In this document: positions 1-10,975 of the stretch, in pieces | How positions within the stretch are numbered: the stretch's first letter is position 1 | Layout of the letters: every line of letters starts with the position of its first letter | Source of the DNA: Aspidapion aeneum | Lineage: Eukaryota > Arthropoda > Insecta > Coleoptera > Brentidae | Assembly: GCA_963576565.1 (NCBI GenBank) | Contig: OY755039.1 | Span: 137,205,369 to 137,269,368 of the forward strand | Direction: 5' to 3' | DNA length: 64,000 nt | Position numbers and translations under genes: made by a program | The notes under the pieces: model-generated | What the model was told of the DNA's origin: nothing | The model's database searches: none | Seen by the model: the letters and a program-made list of their open reading frames with translations, nothing else

Positions 1-37
1 CTAAGGTAATATGTCTTCCGCACCCTCGCAATATTAA

Positions 38-402
38 AAATTGATTTGTAAAATATTGTTAACAGATAGTAATCTCTCTGGTAGTGTGAAATATTTAAAA
101 AGTACGATACAGCTTTTAAAAGAACATGAGTTGGTAGTTAACTTACACTTTAATGAAATATATATTAAACTTTGTGCTGGGTAATTTATATTGAAAATTT
201 TTCTTCAGATAACTCTAGCGAGTGTTTTTGTGGAGAAAAACTATTGTCAAAGCTTGAAAAAATTAGTTTAAGGGCATGTAAAGTTTTTTAAAATAATTTT
301 ATTAAAAAGCACAATGATTTAGTGTCTGCTAATAAATCTTTGAATAAGAACTCAGACAAAGACGATGACACTCAAAGAAAAATTAAAAAACTAAAAGCTT
401 AG
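38..402 (+). pseudogene. broken transposase fragment, possibly P-element/THAP-like
   Basis: Two decayed coding blocks on the + strand. The first (38-184) reads LKSTIQLLKEHELVVNLHFN then EIYIK, ending in a stop. The second (211-402) reads SECFCGEKLLSKLEKISLRA, has one in-frame TAA at 289, resumes with NNFIKKHNDLVSANKSLNKN and ends in KKLKA then stop. The 'hVNLhhsEIYIK' string resembles the segment of P-element/THAP9 transposases around a catalytic Asp; that Asp would be Asn or His here. The assignment rests on memory of that motif and is tentative. It begins at or before the window edge. Confidence 0.35.
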
Positions 403-719
403 GTTTGATACGTCCAATTTTGAAAGTTTTGTATAGATTTGAAGTTACTGATATTATGTACCTAATATATGTATCTGAAGATATTAGGGTGCAAATTTTG
501 TATAATTTTTTATTTTATAGATTCAGTTCTTTTATCCATAATAAACACATATATCAGCAAAATATTTTTTTCAATTTTTGCCTATAAAAGAACAAAAATT
601 TTTTGTTAATTAATTTAAATTGTGTAAAAACATATAATATATTAAGCAATACAATTAGAATCCTGGGACTCCTAAGATCACGTGACCGCCGACTTGCTTA
701 TAACGGTCCATGGCCGGTC

Positions 720-1080
720 TTTATCGTTGGCTGCGATGCAGACATGATTGGCAAGGCAATCGTATAATATTCAAAACAATGCAATGGTTCAAACAAAAAT
801 ATTTTTTTTAGAACGACCAAACCGATTTTGCTGATTTTTTAGTGATTTAAAAAAATAATTAAAGCATGTTCGCAACACAAGAATAAACGAGCATTTTCGA
901 AGGGTACAATTTAATTTCGTCTGCCGTCTTGGATTTTGAAATGGCGGACAAAAAAATATATTAGGTCAAAACTCTGATTAATTCTCTGCCAAGTGCAATT
1001 TGTCCCATTAAAATCGATGGTACAGTTCAAAAGTTATACCGCAAAAAAAATTGTCCGGTTTTTTTTGGTCCACCCGGTAT
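720..1080 (+). mobile_element. MITE copy, ACCGGGTGGGCC family (truncated left end)
   Basis: Matches copies ending at 4322 and 47347: shared blocks include TCTTGGATTTTGAAATGGCG, ACTCTGATTAATTC and a TTTTTTGGTCCACCCGGTA right end. The left terminus is not visible here. Confidence 0.7.
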
Positions 1081-1339
1081 ATTGTCTACGGGAAAAACAA
1101 ACCCCGTATTTGTATCGATTAAAACACGTACATAGATACATGGCCGTACGCAGCGAGGGGCAGCGAGAGGCAAACAAAATATTCAAAAAAAGTTGGAACT
1201 TTAAACTTATTCCTATTTACATAATAGTACAATAAATAGAGGAGTTTTACCCTACAAAAGGTCCGGTAGTTCTGAATTTTGGATATGTTATTAAGGTCGA
1301 AAATTTTTTTAAATCACAAATTTTTTAAAATTGGTTTAA

Positions 1340-2180
1340 TTTACGAGCGCCTGTGAAGTTATTACCATGACACCAATCCGACTTTGTTATACACCATTTA
1401 AAAGCAAATTTTATTATCTACAATACAGTTTTTTTGTTAAGAAAATCGAATAAAATATGTAAAAGAATTTTTTTTTGGTGATTTTAAAAAAATTGTTTTA
1501 AATTAAGCACACCACTGGAGCGGTAAATATGAAATATAATAAATTTTCAGAAAATCAAATAAAACAGGTGCAAATGGCAAATTAAATGGCCCCCATTTGC
1601 GGACGTCGTTGGCGGGTTCGTTGTAAGTCAAACCCCATCGAGTTATACACTGTTGAAAAGAGAATTTTACTGTCAATAAAGTGCATCATAGCATTTTTTT
1701 GAAATTAGGCTTAGTTTTCAAAAAAATTAGATAAAACTTGTAACAAAAATATTTTAATTTGTGATTTTTTAAAATTGGTTACATTTACGGGCGCCTCTGA
1801 ATTTATAACCATGAAACCAATCCAACTTTCTTGTACAGCATTTTAAAGGAAATTTTATTTGCTACAATAGTGTATAACACATTTTGTTCTATAAACCTTG
1901 GTTTAAAAAAAATCGAATAAATCATGGAAAAAACATGGATATTTTTTACTTTTTTAAATCACTTCAATTAACGGACGCCGCTGAAGAGTTTATAAATAGT
2001 TGACCCCCATCGAGTTGTATCTTTTTCAAAAGGAAATTTCATTGTCTACAATAAAGTATATTACACATTTTTCTCTTAGAAGCGTATTTTTTGAGAAAAT
2101 TTGAGAAAACCTAAATATGTTAGATTTTGGAGGGTCTGGGGGAGTTTTTGAAGAGGTGGTTAGTTTAAGGAGGTGTTTGA
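1340..2180 (+). repeat. tandem array of a roughly 187-bp repeat
   Basis: Diverged units recur with the landmark ACGGACGCCGCTGAAG (variants near 1344, 1599, 1787, 1973; spacings about 255, 188 and 186 nt). Each also carries a GAAATTTTATTGTCTACAAT-like block and a TTAGTTTTTGAGAAAAT-like block. Related units occur at 12240-13450 and, inverted, at 11400-11800. No coding capacity is seen. Confidence 0.7.
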
Positions 2181-3600
2181 CCCCCTAGGCTCTCTTACCT
2201 TTTTGTACGTCACTAAATTTACACAAAAAAATAAATAAAAAACGTGTCGTTTAAAACACTAAATTTTAAAAAAATTATTATTTTCTAACTTACTTACTTT
2301 AAGTTAAAAGTTACTCCCACTCCATTACAATATTTAAAAATACATTTAAAGAATGGATTTTGTAGCTGATAAAATTTTCTACAAGATATGTTCTTAGAAC
2401 TTTTACCCTAGAACAAAGTATTTCGGAGCTTATGCCGTCTAAAGTAGAATAAATCTGAAAATTTGCCCAAGCACGTGATTTTAGTCATGTTTGGAAATTA
2501 CCTAGCTCCGTTACTACTGCTCGCAGAACAACCATAGTATCACCCAATTGTAGATAATTATATCCTCTAAAAAATTTCATATCGCACACTTAAAACTAAA
2601 AAGATATAACTCAAAAATTTAAAAATGTGTCCCTGCAATAAAAATATTTAAAACGTGTCTTCTTAGCTCATATTTAAACTTTGTGCTTATAAACAAAAGT
2701 TATCCATCATTTCCCAAAAAATTGTAAATAAAGTAAATTTTTGTGATCTTTAGTTAAAAAGCACATTTAAATGCATTTTTGTTGCATAAACTCATTTTCA
2801 AAATATTTGAGTTGCGTCTCTTTAGATTTAAAGGTGCGATATAACTCTTTTTGCGATTTAGTGTACTGGAACGAAATTAAAGGCAAAAAACTAAAAAAGT
2901 GCCAATTTTTTATGGTTTTTTCAAGATAACGGAGGGAGCACAGAGGTGGGGGTGACGAAAACTCAGATTTTTAACTACCCTCCTGAGCTTAACAACATAT
3001 CCAAAATTCAGAACTACCGGACCGTTTGTAGGGTAACCCCCCTATTTTGGCTTCTATTCATTGAACTATAATATTATACAACTTATTCATAACGATATAT
3101 AGGTACCGTACTCAACCCGAATTCCATCACCCACCTGAATTCCGTCACTTTTTAGAAATGTTTTGAATTATTAAGCTAATCCTACAATGGAATTCCATAT
3201 CAGTTCACATATCTGGCAACACTGTGCGCAAACTTCAGCTGTATTGTTTAACAGGAAGCTGCGCGCGAAAAATTCTTGTAGTCTTGCTTCAAGTGTCGAA
3301 GCGGAACGGCGGTTTTTATTGTTAATTTCCGAAAATGTTTTAGTTTCTTTTTAATTTATAGAAAAACATTACTTTCTCCCGGATAAAGAGATAAAAATTA
3401 ATTAAGTGCTATACTATAAATTAAAAAAAAAACTAAAACATTTTTTGAAAATAAGAACTTTGAAGGGTCAAATATGATTATTTTCGACATCATAACTTCT
3501 AAAATGGCGGCAAATTTCGACTATAAACTTTAAAGAGCAATCAATTCTCACCATGATTTTTTTTATTTCACTAAGATCGATTCAGTAATAATGAGTTTAT
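2181..3600. other. AT-rich stretch, no gene recognised
   Basis: Short poly-A/T runs and weak similarity to repeat families nearby (for example an inverted GTCCGGTAGTTCTGAATTTT block at 1260 and about 3010). No supported gene, RNA or splice-linked coding block. Confidence 0.5.
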
Positions 3601-4322
3601 AAAAAAATAAATGCAGACAGATTTGGCAAAGCAATCAAATAAACTGTAAAACAATGACTGAAAGAAAAATAGAGTTTTTGAGAACCACCAAACCGATTTC
3701 ACTAGTTTATACCTTGTTTTGCGGGGAAAAAGTGGTGCTTTTTTATAAATTAAAAAAAACTAAAATATTTTCAGGAAATAAGACTAAAAACGTCATTTTG
3801 AAGAATCAATTATGATTCTGTCTACCATCTTAAATTTTAAGATGTTAATAAATTTTGATCATTATCTTTAAAAAGCAATTAATTCTCACCAGGATATTTT
3901 TTATTTAATCAAAATCCGTTCAGTAGTAATGAATTTATAAGGAAATAAATGCAGATATGATTGGCAAGGCAATCATATAATATTCAAAACAATGGTTAAA
4001 AGAAAAATATTTTCTTTTAGAACCACCGAACCGATTTTGCTGATTCATACATTGTTGTGCGCGCCAAGAATGCTTTTTTAGTGATTTAAAAAAATAATTC
4101 AAGCATGTTTGCAACACAAGAATAAACGAGCATCTTTGAAGGGTACAATTTAATTTCGTCCACCATCTTGGATTTTGAAATGGCGGACAAAAAAAAATAT
4201 TTATTTAAAACTCTGATTAATTCGCTGCCTACTGCAGTTTAATTTATTAAAATCGATTGTATAGTTCAAAAGTTATAAATTAAAAAAAAAGATTGCCGGA
4301 TTTTTTTCTGGCCCACCCGGTA
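3600..4322 (+). mobile_element. MITE copies, ACCGGGTGGGCC family
   Basis: The unit at about 3950-4322 is a close match to the copies ending at 1080 and 47347 and ends GGCCCACCCGGTA. A more diverged partial unit (3610-3800: GCAAAGCAATCAAATAA, CCACCAAACCGATTT) lies immediately before it in the same orientation. Confidence 0.7.
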
Positions 4323-4969
4323 TGTATCAAAATCCGAAGTGATCAGAAATTACTTCCGGAAGGGACTCAAATTAAACAATTCAATAATTGTTGATAATGT
4401 CAAAAACGAGTGTCTCAGATTTTTAATTCCTACAACCACACAATATTGAGTATTTTCCAAAATCTTTCATTAATAAAATATACGAAATAAATCATAAATA
4501 TTTACATAATTTCAGACGTTATTATCTAATTCTTATGTTCTTTACATTTTCTTATTATTTAAAAATCCATGCATCGAATGTACTAAAATAGCGCAAAAGG
4601 GTAATAGCCTACCTACCCCTTTCGTCTCGGGCTGCTTTGCGCCACCGATATTGAATCACGGCCGTTCTAAATTTAGAAATGTAGGTTAGTGAGGGAGCGT
4701 GCGCCGCACACTATGACGTCATTTACGTTCCAGTTTCGCTTCCTCCATTCCATATCCAACGAAAATTTTGGAATGAAATAGACTGCCCGTTTCCACTGCA
4801 TTCTGGCTGGAATATTGATACAGGAAGCACGCTTAAAGAGTGCATTGACTTTTGCCTTATAGAGCCAGTGACAGATCCAAGAAGGGCCAAAATACTAAAA
4901 TAAATTTTTTGCTCTTCCTGATAAGTTATTAGTAATAATGAGTTTATATATGATAAGTCTATGCCACGA

Positions 4970-5814
4970 TACAAGGACGGATCAAATATAAACAAGCCTT
5001 TGTTTATAAACTAGTTATTTAGAAACATGACACAAAACAGAAATTCTTTCTACTTTTCTACACATCCCCCTTTTCTGTTAATACACTTTTCCCAATAGTT
5101 TGACAGTTTCTTAATCCCGTTTTTATAAAAGGAATGCCTCCGCCTCTTCTTTGGTTTGAAATTGCTCGCCTCCCAGTGAATCTTTGAGTGGGCGAAACAT
5201 ATGAAAATCGTAAGGTGACAAATCTGGACTGTATGGAGGGTATTCCAGCACAGTCCAGTGCATTTCATTGATTTTGGCCTGTGTTAAAGCTGCCGTATCA
5301 GGTCTAGCGTTGTCATGCAGGAGCAACACGTCTTGGATGGGGTGTGCTCTCCTCTTTTGGCGATAATCAAGCTTTAGCTCGTGTAAAAAGTCGACCAACA
5401 AAACTCCTCTCCAGTCCCAGAAAACGGTCGTTAAAACGTTGCCTGCAGAAATGTTGGTACGCGGACGACGTGGTTGACTCACGTTGTCGACACGCTTACG
5501 ACCGTCGTTAATTTCTTTGCACCAAGTTTTTCCAGGTACCCACGAAAGCGTCTTATTTCCGAACTATGCTCGCAATCTGCATTGAATTTCAGCAGGTTTC
5601 ACGTTTTATTGATGATTATTCTTTGCGGAACACTGCTGTGTACCTTGTTCTCGCTCATTGCGATTACTCCTAGCCAAATGAGCATCGCGGTACTACCAGC
5701 CGCCTACATGCTCCTGAATATCCCTACTCCAAAATTATAATGGTCACGTTCATCTTGAATGACTTGTCCGTTAGTAAGTTTAAAAGGCTTGTTTATATTT
5801 GATCCACCCTCGTA
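4970..5814 (-). mobile_element. deleted mariner element (DD34D)
   Basis: About 845 bp, bounded by imperfect inverted repeats with GGATCAAATATAAACAAGCC in common (4979 onward, and its complement ending 5805), flanked by TA. Full mariners are about 1.3 kb, so roughly a third is missing. The coding relic on the minus strand lies inside. Confidence 0.85.
5050..5482 (-). pseudogene. mariner transposase relic, C-terminal half
   Basis: Reading from 5482 down: SAGNVLTTVFWDWRGVLLVD, then VLLLHDNARPDTAALTQAKI and YPPYSPDLSPYDFHMF. The HDN aspartate and the SPYD aspartate are 34 residues apart, the DD34D signature of mariner. The first catalytic Asp region is deleted. The frame shifts near 5130-5150, after which SFYKNGIKKLSNYWEKCINR continues in another frame to a VEK ending at 5050. 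Inactive: it lacks the N-terminus and is frameshifted. Confidence 0.85.
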
Positions 5815-5829
5815 TTTAGCACTATTGGT

Positions 5830-6235
5830 CAGTGGCGTAGCGTGAGAGGGGGCGGGCGCGGGGGGTTCGCCCCCCCCCGTGCCGAGGGTACTGGCGCTCC
5901 ATGGGTGGCCGCAGCGCCCTATGCGGTATTAAGTACCAGGGCTGCCAACGGCAAATTGAGAGGGCGGCAAAGGAAGCGAAAGACATGATGACCTTTTTTT
6001 TTTTTTGTTTTTTTTTTGTGGCAAGATTTTTGAGGGGCGCCCTTTTTATTGGTTAATAAAATGCGCCGAAAAATTTGCAATTTTTTTACTAGAACTAAAA
6101 AATATGTTTTGGGTAGGGACCCAAGTAACATTTCTTTATTCATAGCAGAAGCTAGAAGGTTGCCAGCGCCTTTCCTTAAAACCATTAGTCTTAATGTTTG
6201 GTCGCTAGCACGTTCCCATTACCCTTATATACCCC
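5830..6235. mobile_element. possible hAT-type MITE (left end CAGTGGCGTAGCG)
   Basis: Starts with CAGTGGCGTAGCGTGAGAGG followed by a G/C-rich block, typical of hAT non-autonomous ends. The partner end is not clear; a second, clearer element follows at 6240. Confidence 0.4.
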
Positions 6236-6239
6236 TTAG

Positions 6240-6403
6240 CAGCGGCGTAGTGAGGGCAGGGCGACCGGGGCACCTGCCCCGGGCGCCAAAGTCCGGGGGC
6301 GCCGAAAGGCACCTCTTACATTGATTTTAAAACAGGTTTGACTTTGGGGGGGCGCCAAACTTTAACCTTGCCCCGGGCGCATGAAACCCTCACTACGCCG
6401 CTG
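6240..6403. mobile_element. 164-bp hAT-type MITE
   Basis: Terminal inverted repeats CAGCGGCGTAGTGAGGG and its complement CCCTCACTACGCCGCTG. CCCTTAG stands on both outer sides (7 of the 8 bp expected for a hAT target duplication). Interior is GC-rich, non-coding. Confidence 0.8.
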
Positions 6404-9236
6404 CCCTTAGACCTCCTAAATGGGACTCCCCAAAACTCACTATAAAACCATAAGAAATAAACTCTAGCTTCGCCCTCTAGCGGTTCCACCAGTATAGAAC
6501 CTTTTAGAGCCTAAAGCTATTATGCCAGGTTCTAAAAGCAACTCAGAAATGTCCTCTATCCTATTATAAAACTAGATTTGGTAATTTGGTATCCTGGCGA
6601 TTCTGTTGAATACTATAATACCTTTAGAGTAAAGAACTTTTCCTATAAAAGCTTTAGCGATATTTTATATTCACAATGGCTAAATAAAATAATTTAGGTC
6701 ACAAAATTGCGAAAAATGTCCCAAATTATTTTATTACATAAAAATATACCTATATATGAGGAGTTTGTTGTTTGGTTGATCATCAAATTGGCTGCCAGAC
6801 TTAAGTAAAATTATTGTTAAAAAACACTGCAAAAACAACTAGTTAAATATTTTCTGTTTACAATATTTTTTAAATTATTTTATATACGTCATTATCGTTT
6901 TATAGTGGTCACTTGGTTTTATTTGTTACTCTATCGCAACAAGGATTTTTGAGTGCCTTTATGAAACCAACAAAAAAGAGAAAGTAAACATAGTCAACAT
7001 AACCTCACTTAAATTTTTTGTATTTGTTTTTCAAAGTGTTGTGTTTAAAGCGTATAATTCAACTCTTTTAAATGTTTATATTTACCACTCTTAAAAACTT
7101 TAAGGAAACTAGGTTCTATATGGCCGCCTATAAATATGATTAATATTTACTATTAAACTACTGATAACTACAAAAACAAAAGGACATAAGGTAACCTTTT
7201 AGCCCTATTATAAAATACTTTTATTATGACCTAAAGTAATGAAAAAAACTAAATGACCAAAGCTTATATTTATTTATTTTTAAAAACTTTAGGTAAAAGG
7301 GTTTTATAAGACCATCTTTATAAATCAGAAATCAATGAAACCAAAAGTATCTAAAAGGAACAGAAGGAATATCAGTTTTATTATACTCCCGTAATAAATC
7401 ACTTTTTGGTTGTATAACACCTCTTTAGGTAATTGGCAATATAAATTACTTTTATGTAGCCAAATTGATCCTAAAAACAATAACAGCACCCTGTAAATAA
7501 CCTCAGAACCAAATTAATAAAACCTTGAGTGGTAACAATGTTACTTGGGGAAAGATCCCCTGCCCTCGCCGCTAGATCCACCAATGCTTAGCGCTAGGTT
7601 TAGATTTTTGTGCAAAACAAGGTTTTTTTTTTGAATGTCGAACTCCTACGTTCTTTATAGACCAGTCAACGAGAGGGTGGTGAATGGAGGGGGGGGGGGA
7701 GAATTTTTCTCTCCGGGAAAAGTTTTAGGGTGGTTAGAGTATTAACATATCAAAAGTCCCCACCTCTAGCCCTCCCACTTCAGTGGCAGAGGGATCGATT
7801 ACGCGGGATGTACAAAAAAAAATTTATATTAGAAATTAAAGACCATTAATAGCCCATCGCGTCAACTATTTTTTTCGTTACTTAGCCTTAAGTGTTCCTT
7901 ATTACGTCATAATATGATTATATTGAAGAAACTCTTTAAGCTAAGTAACGAAAAAAACGTCGGTGAGATGGACCCTTAATATCCTACAAAATGGGTTTGC
8001 TAACCTAATCTTTAGTTAGTGTAACAGATTTTGAGATAAGGGCAATCAAAAACCGTTAACTTTTGAAAAATACATTTTTGCCCCATATTTTTTATCAAAC
8101 TTGCTCATCTAACATTTTTGTATTTAATTTTGGAAAAAAATCATGACAAACCACAATGCAGCGCATTCAATTTTGAAAAAGACTTTTATTTATCTTTAAA
8201 TTTGTGATCATAAATTAAAAGTTACAGGCGTTTTAGTTTTAAGCTGATATTTGTGATTTTCTTCAAAAAATTGTATAATTGCTTTTACTAGTCCTTTTTA
8301 ATCATCATCGTCAACATATTAAGTCTTCGTTCAAGCTATCGACTTCAAGGGTACCAGGAATTATATAAATTAAAAGGAGTAAGTATCATTTAAACAGAAA
8401 CTTAAGTGAAAACGTTCTCACTCCAGTTGGAATCATAAGATTATTATTATTATTATTATTATTAAGGGTCATAACTTTATTGAGCCAGCTAAAAAATTGG
8501 ATACCTAGTTATTGATCAGGCAAGTTCTTATAAGTCACGTATAATAAGAACAATTTTTAGATTAGCCTTCTATAAAACATTCTTAACATATTGTATTGAC
8601 TATGCCTACAAATTTTAAATTCATATTGCATATGGAATAAAAAGAAAACCTATACATCTGATAGTAATATTTGGATAGAGGTAATGTGCTTGTCTTGCTT
8701 TTTTGAATTTCTGGCTCGACTTCTTTATCTTCATCATGATTGATTAAAATGTACACACCCTTTAAAAATTTTCTCTGATAATTGTGCCATAAATGGGACA
8801 ATTTAATGGACAGTTTTTTGCAGCTACATTTGATGTTGCTGTAGTCAGTTACGAATCTACAAAAATCATATGTAGAATTTTGTTGATGCCACTGAATATT
8901 TGGTGATGGCTGGAACTTTACAGTCTGTAAGTAAGTAAGTAAGACTGTTGGAATTCAAAATAAAGAATCTAAGAAGACTTTAACATTAGATGTAAGATTA
9001 AATATTTTAGAATAGGTTCATCAAGGCTAGAAATTGTAAAATTTAACTAGTTTCTGCCTATGATGGGTCCGATTTTGAAATTAATTTCAATCACATCAAC
9101 ATTTATGAAGAAGAAGACATTGAGAAGAAGATATTGTAAGAATTATGCCTACTTCCACCAGTGGCATGATGTAAGTTTGTATTTTTAACGGTACCGTATA
9201 CAACGCTTGACTTTGAACGTTTACTTAACTTAACTT
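6404..9236. other. AT-rich intergenic or intronic stretch, no gene recognised
   Basis: Contains a small inverted pair sharing TAACGAAAAAAA-type arms (about 7853-7897 and 7931-7972), an (ATT)n run at about 8440-8461 and a poly-G run near 7688. No coding block with recognisable homology. Confidence 0.5.
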
Positions 9237-10330
9237 ACTTACTTTAAATATCGAAACCACAAAATATCGAAACTACAAAATCTCGAATCACAAAATATCG
9301 AAAAATACAAAATATCGAGACTACAAAATATCGAAAATACAAAATATCGAAAATACAAAATATCGAAACTACAAAATATCGAAAATACAAAATATCGAAA
9401 ATAACAAATATCGAAAATCAAAAATAGAAAATTTCGAAACCTTAACCTAACCCGACCTTGACGTGACCTAACCTAATTTAACTAAACCTAATCTGACCTA
9501 ACCTCATAAAAATAGAAAGTTTCAAAAATCTAACCTGACAAAACTTAATCAAAACAAACCGAACCAAAGCAAACTGAACCAACAATTTTTTTCAAAAAGA
9601 AACTTTTCTGACTTCTTTCCCGGGATCCTAGAGGGTGTGAATCCGAACCGAACCGAATCGAACCGAACCGAACCTAACTGAACCGAACCTAACCTAATCA
9701 AACTAAACTACAACACTGCTAATTAGATTTGGTTGGGTATGGTTAGGTTTGGATAGGTTCGTTTTGGGACGGTTCGGTTCGGTTCGGTCCGGTCGGGTTC
9801 GGTTCGCTTCTAACTCACACCTTCTAGAATCCCGGGAAAGAAGTCAGGAAAGTTTTTTTTTTGAAAAATGTTGGTTCAGTTTGCTTTGGTTCGGTTTGAT
9901 TCGGTTCGGTTAGATTTGATTAAGTTTTGTTAGGTTAGGTTTTTGTTATATCAGATTAGGTTAAGTTAGATTAAGTCAGGTGTAGGTTCCGAAATTTTCT
10001 GTTTTTGATTTTCGATATTTTGTTGTTTCGATATTTTGTGTTTTCGATATTTTGTATTTTCGATATTTTGTTGTTTCGATATTTTCGATATTTTGTATTT
10101 TCGATATTTTGTTATTCGATATTTTGTGTTTTCGATATTTTGTATTTTCGATATTTTGTTGTTTCGATATTTTGTTGTTTCGATATTTTGTAGTTTCGAT
10201 ATTTTGTAGTTTCGATATTTTGTAGTTTCGATATTTTGTAGTTTCGATATTTTGTAGTTTCGATATTATGTACTTTCGATATTTTAATTCGATATTTTGT
10301 TTTTCGATATTTTGTGTTTCGATATTTAAA
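9237..10330. repeat. large palindromic composite: CGATATTTTG minisatellite arms around a CCTAAC/GGTTCG core
   Basis: Left arm (9240-9430) is a tandem of about 15-16-nt units CGAAAATACAAAATAT. It is followed by degenerate AACCTAAC runs, a TTTCCCGGGATCCTAGAGG block and CGAACCGAACC runs. The right arm (about 9720-10330) repeats all of this in reverse complement, ending in TTTCGATATTTTGTAG units. A single half recurs at 16250-16955. The long open frames here are artefacts of a repeat without stops. Confidence 0.9.
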
Positions 10331-10366
10331 GATCGTTTTTATTTGTTGTTTTTTCAAAATGTTTGA

Positions 10367-10370
<4 letters not shown>

Positions 10371-10439
<69 letters not shown>

Positions 10440-10495
10440 CTTCAAGGGATGTGCTTCATTATCTACCGTTACCAAACATAATTCGTTGTTAATAT

Positions 10496-10535
<40 letters not shown>

Positions 10536-10593
10536 ATATTAACAACGAATTATGTTTGGTAACGGTAGATAATGAAGCACATCCCTTGAAGTT
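10371..10593. repeat. (TA)n tract and perfect 63-bp-arm hairpin with TA loop
   Basis: About 67 nt of TA, then arms 10438-10500 and 10531-10593 that are exact reverse complements, separated by about 30 nt of TA. The whole is one perfect snapback structure. Confidence 0.95.
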
Positions 10594-10686
10594 GGTACTA
10601 TATCAATTCAACTGCCACTAGTCTTAAAATGTACTGCCTTTGGTGTTCTGTGGTACTGCGGCCTTACCACAGAATAGCAAAGAAGC

Positions 10687-10803
10687 ACCCTGTTTCCACC
10701 CCGATTCAAAAAACGCATCAGGTAACGCTGCATTTAAAACTGGTGCAAATCCATGGCCCGTGATACGTTTTTTGAATCGGGATGGGCATGCATTGGTGGA
10801 AAC
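10687..10803. mobile_element. MITE, GTTTCCACC family
   Basis: Ends ACCCTGTTTCCACC and GGTGGAAAC, with subterminal inverted GATTCAAAAAACGCATCA / TTTTTTGAATCGGGATGG. Same family as 60786-60928. Confidence 0.8.
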
Positions 10804-10975
10804 AATGAATTATTTTCTGCATTTCGGAAATTGCTGGTAAAAACAAAAACAAACAATTGGAAATGTCATCCACACCTGACTGTCTGACGTCATACAGCGG
10901 TTACTCCGAGTAACCGTGACGTCATTTCGAGTAACTTAAATGAGTGACTAGTAACCTCGAGGAAAAAGGCTTAAA

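Noticed and set aside
9440..9980. AACCTAACC / GGTTAGG runs resembling insect telomere repeat TTAGG
   Set aside because: Irregular mix with CGAACC and other variants, internal to a palindromic repeat that recurs elsewhere; not a telomere tract.
9237..10330. CRISPR-like regular repeats
   Set aside because: Unit is a minisatellite without unique spacers in an insect genome.
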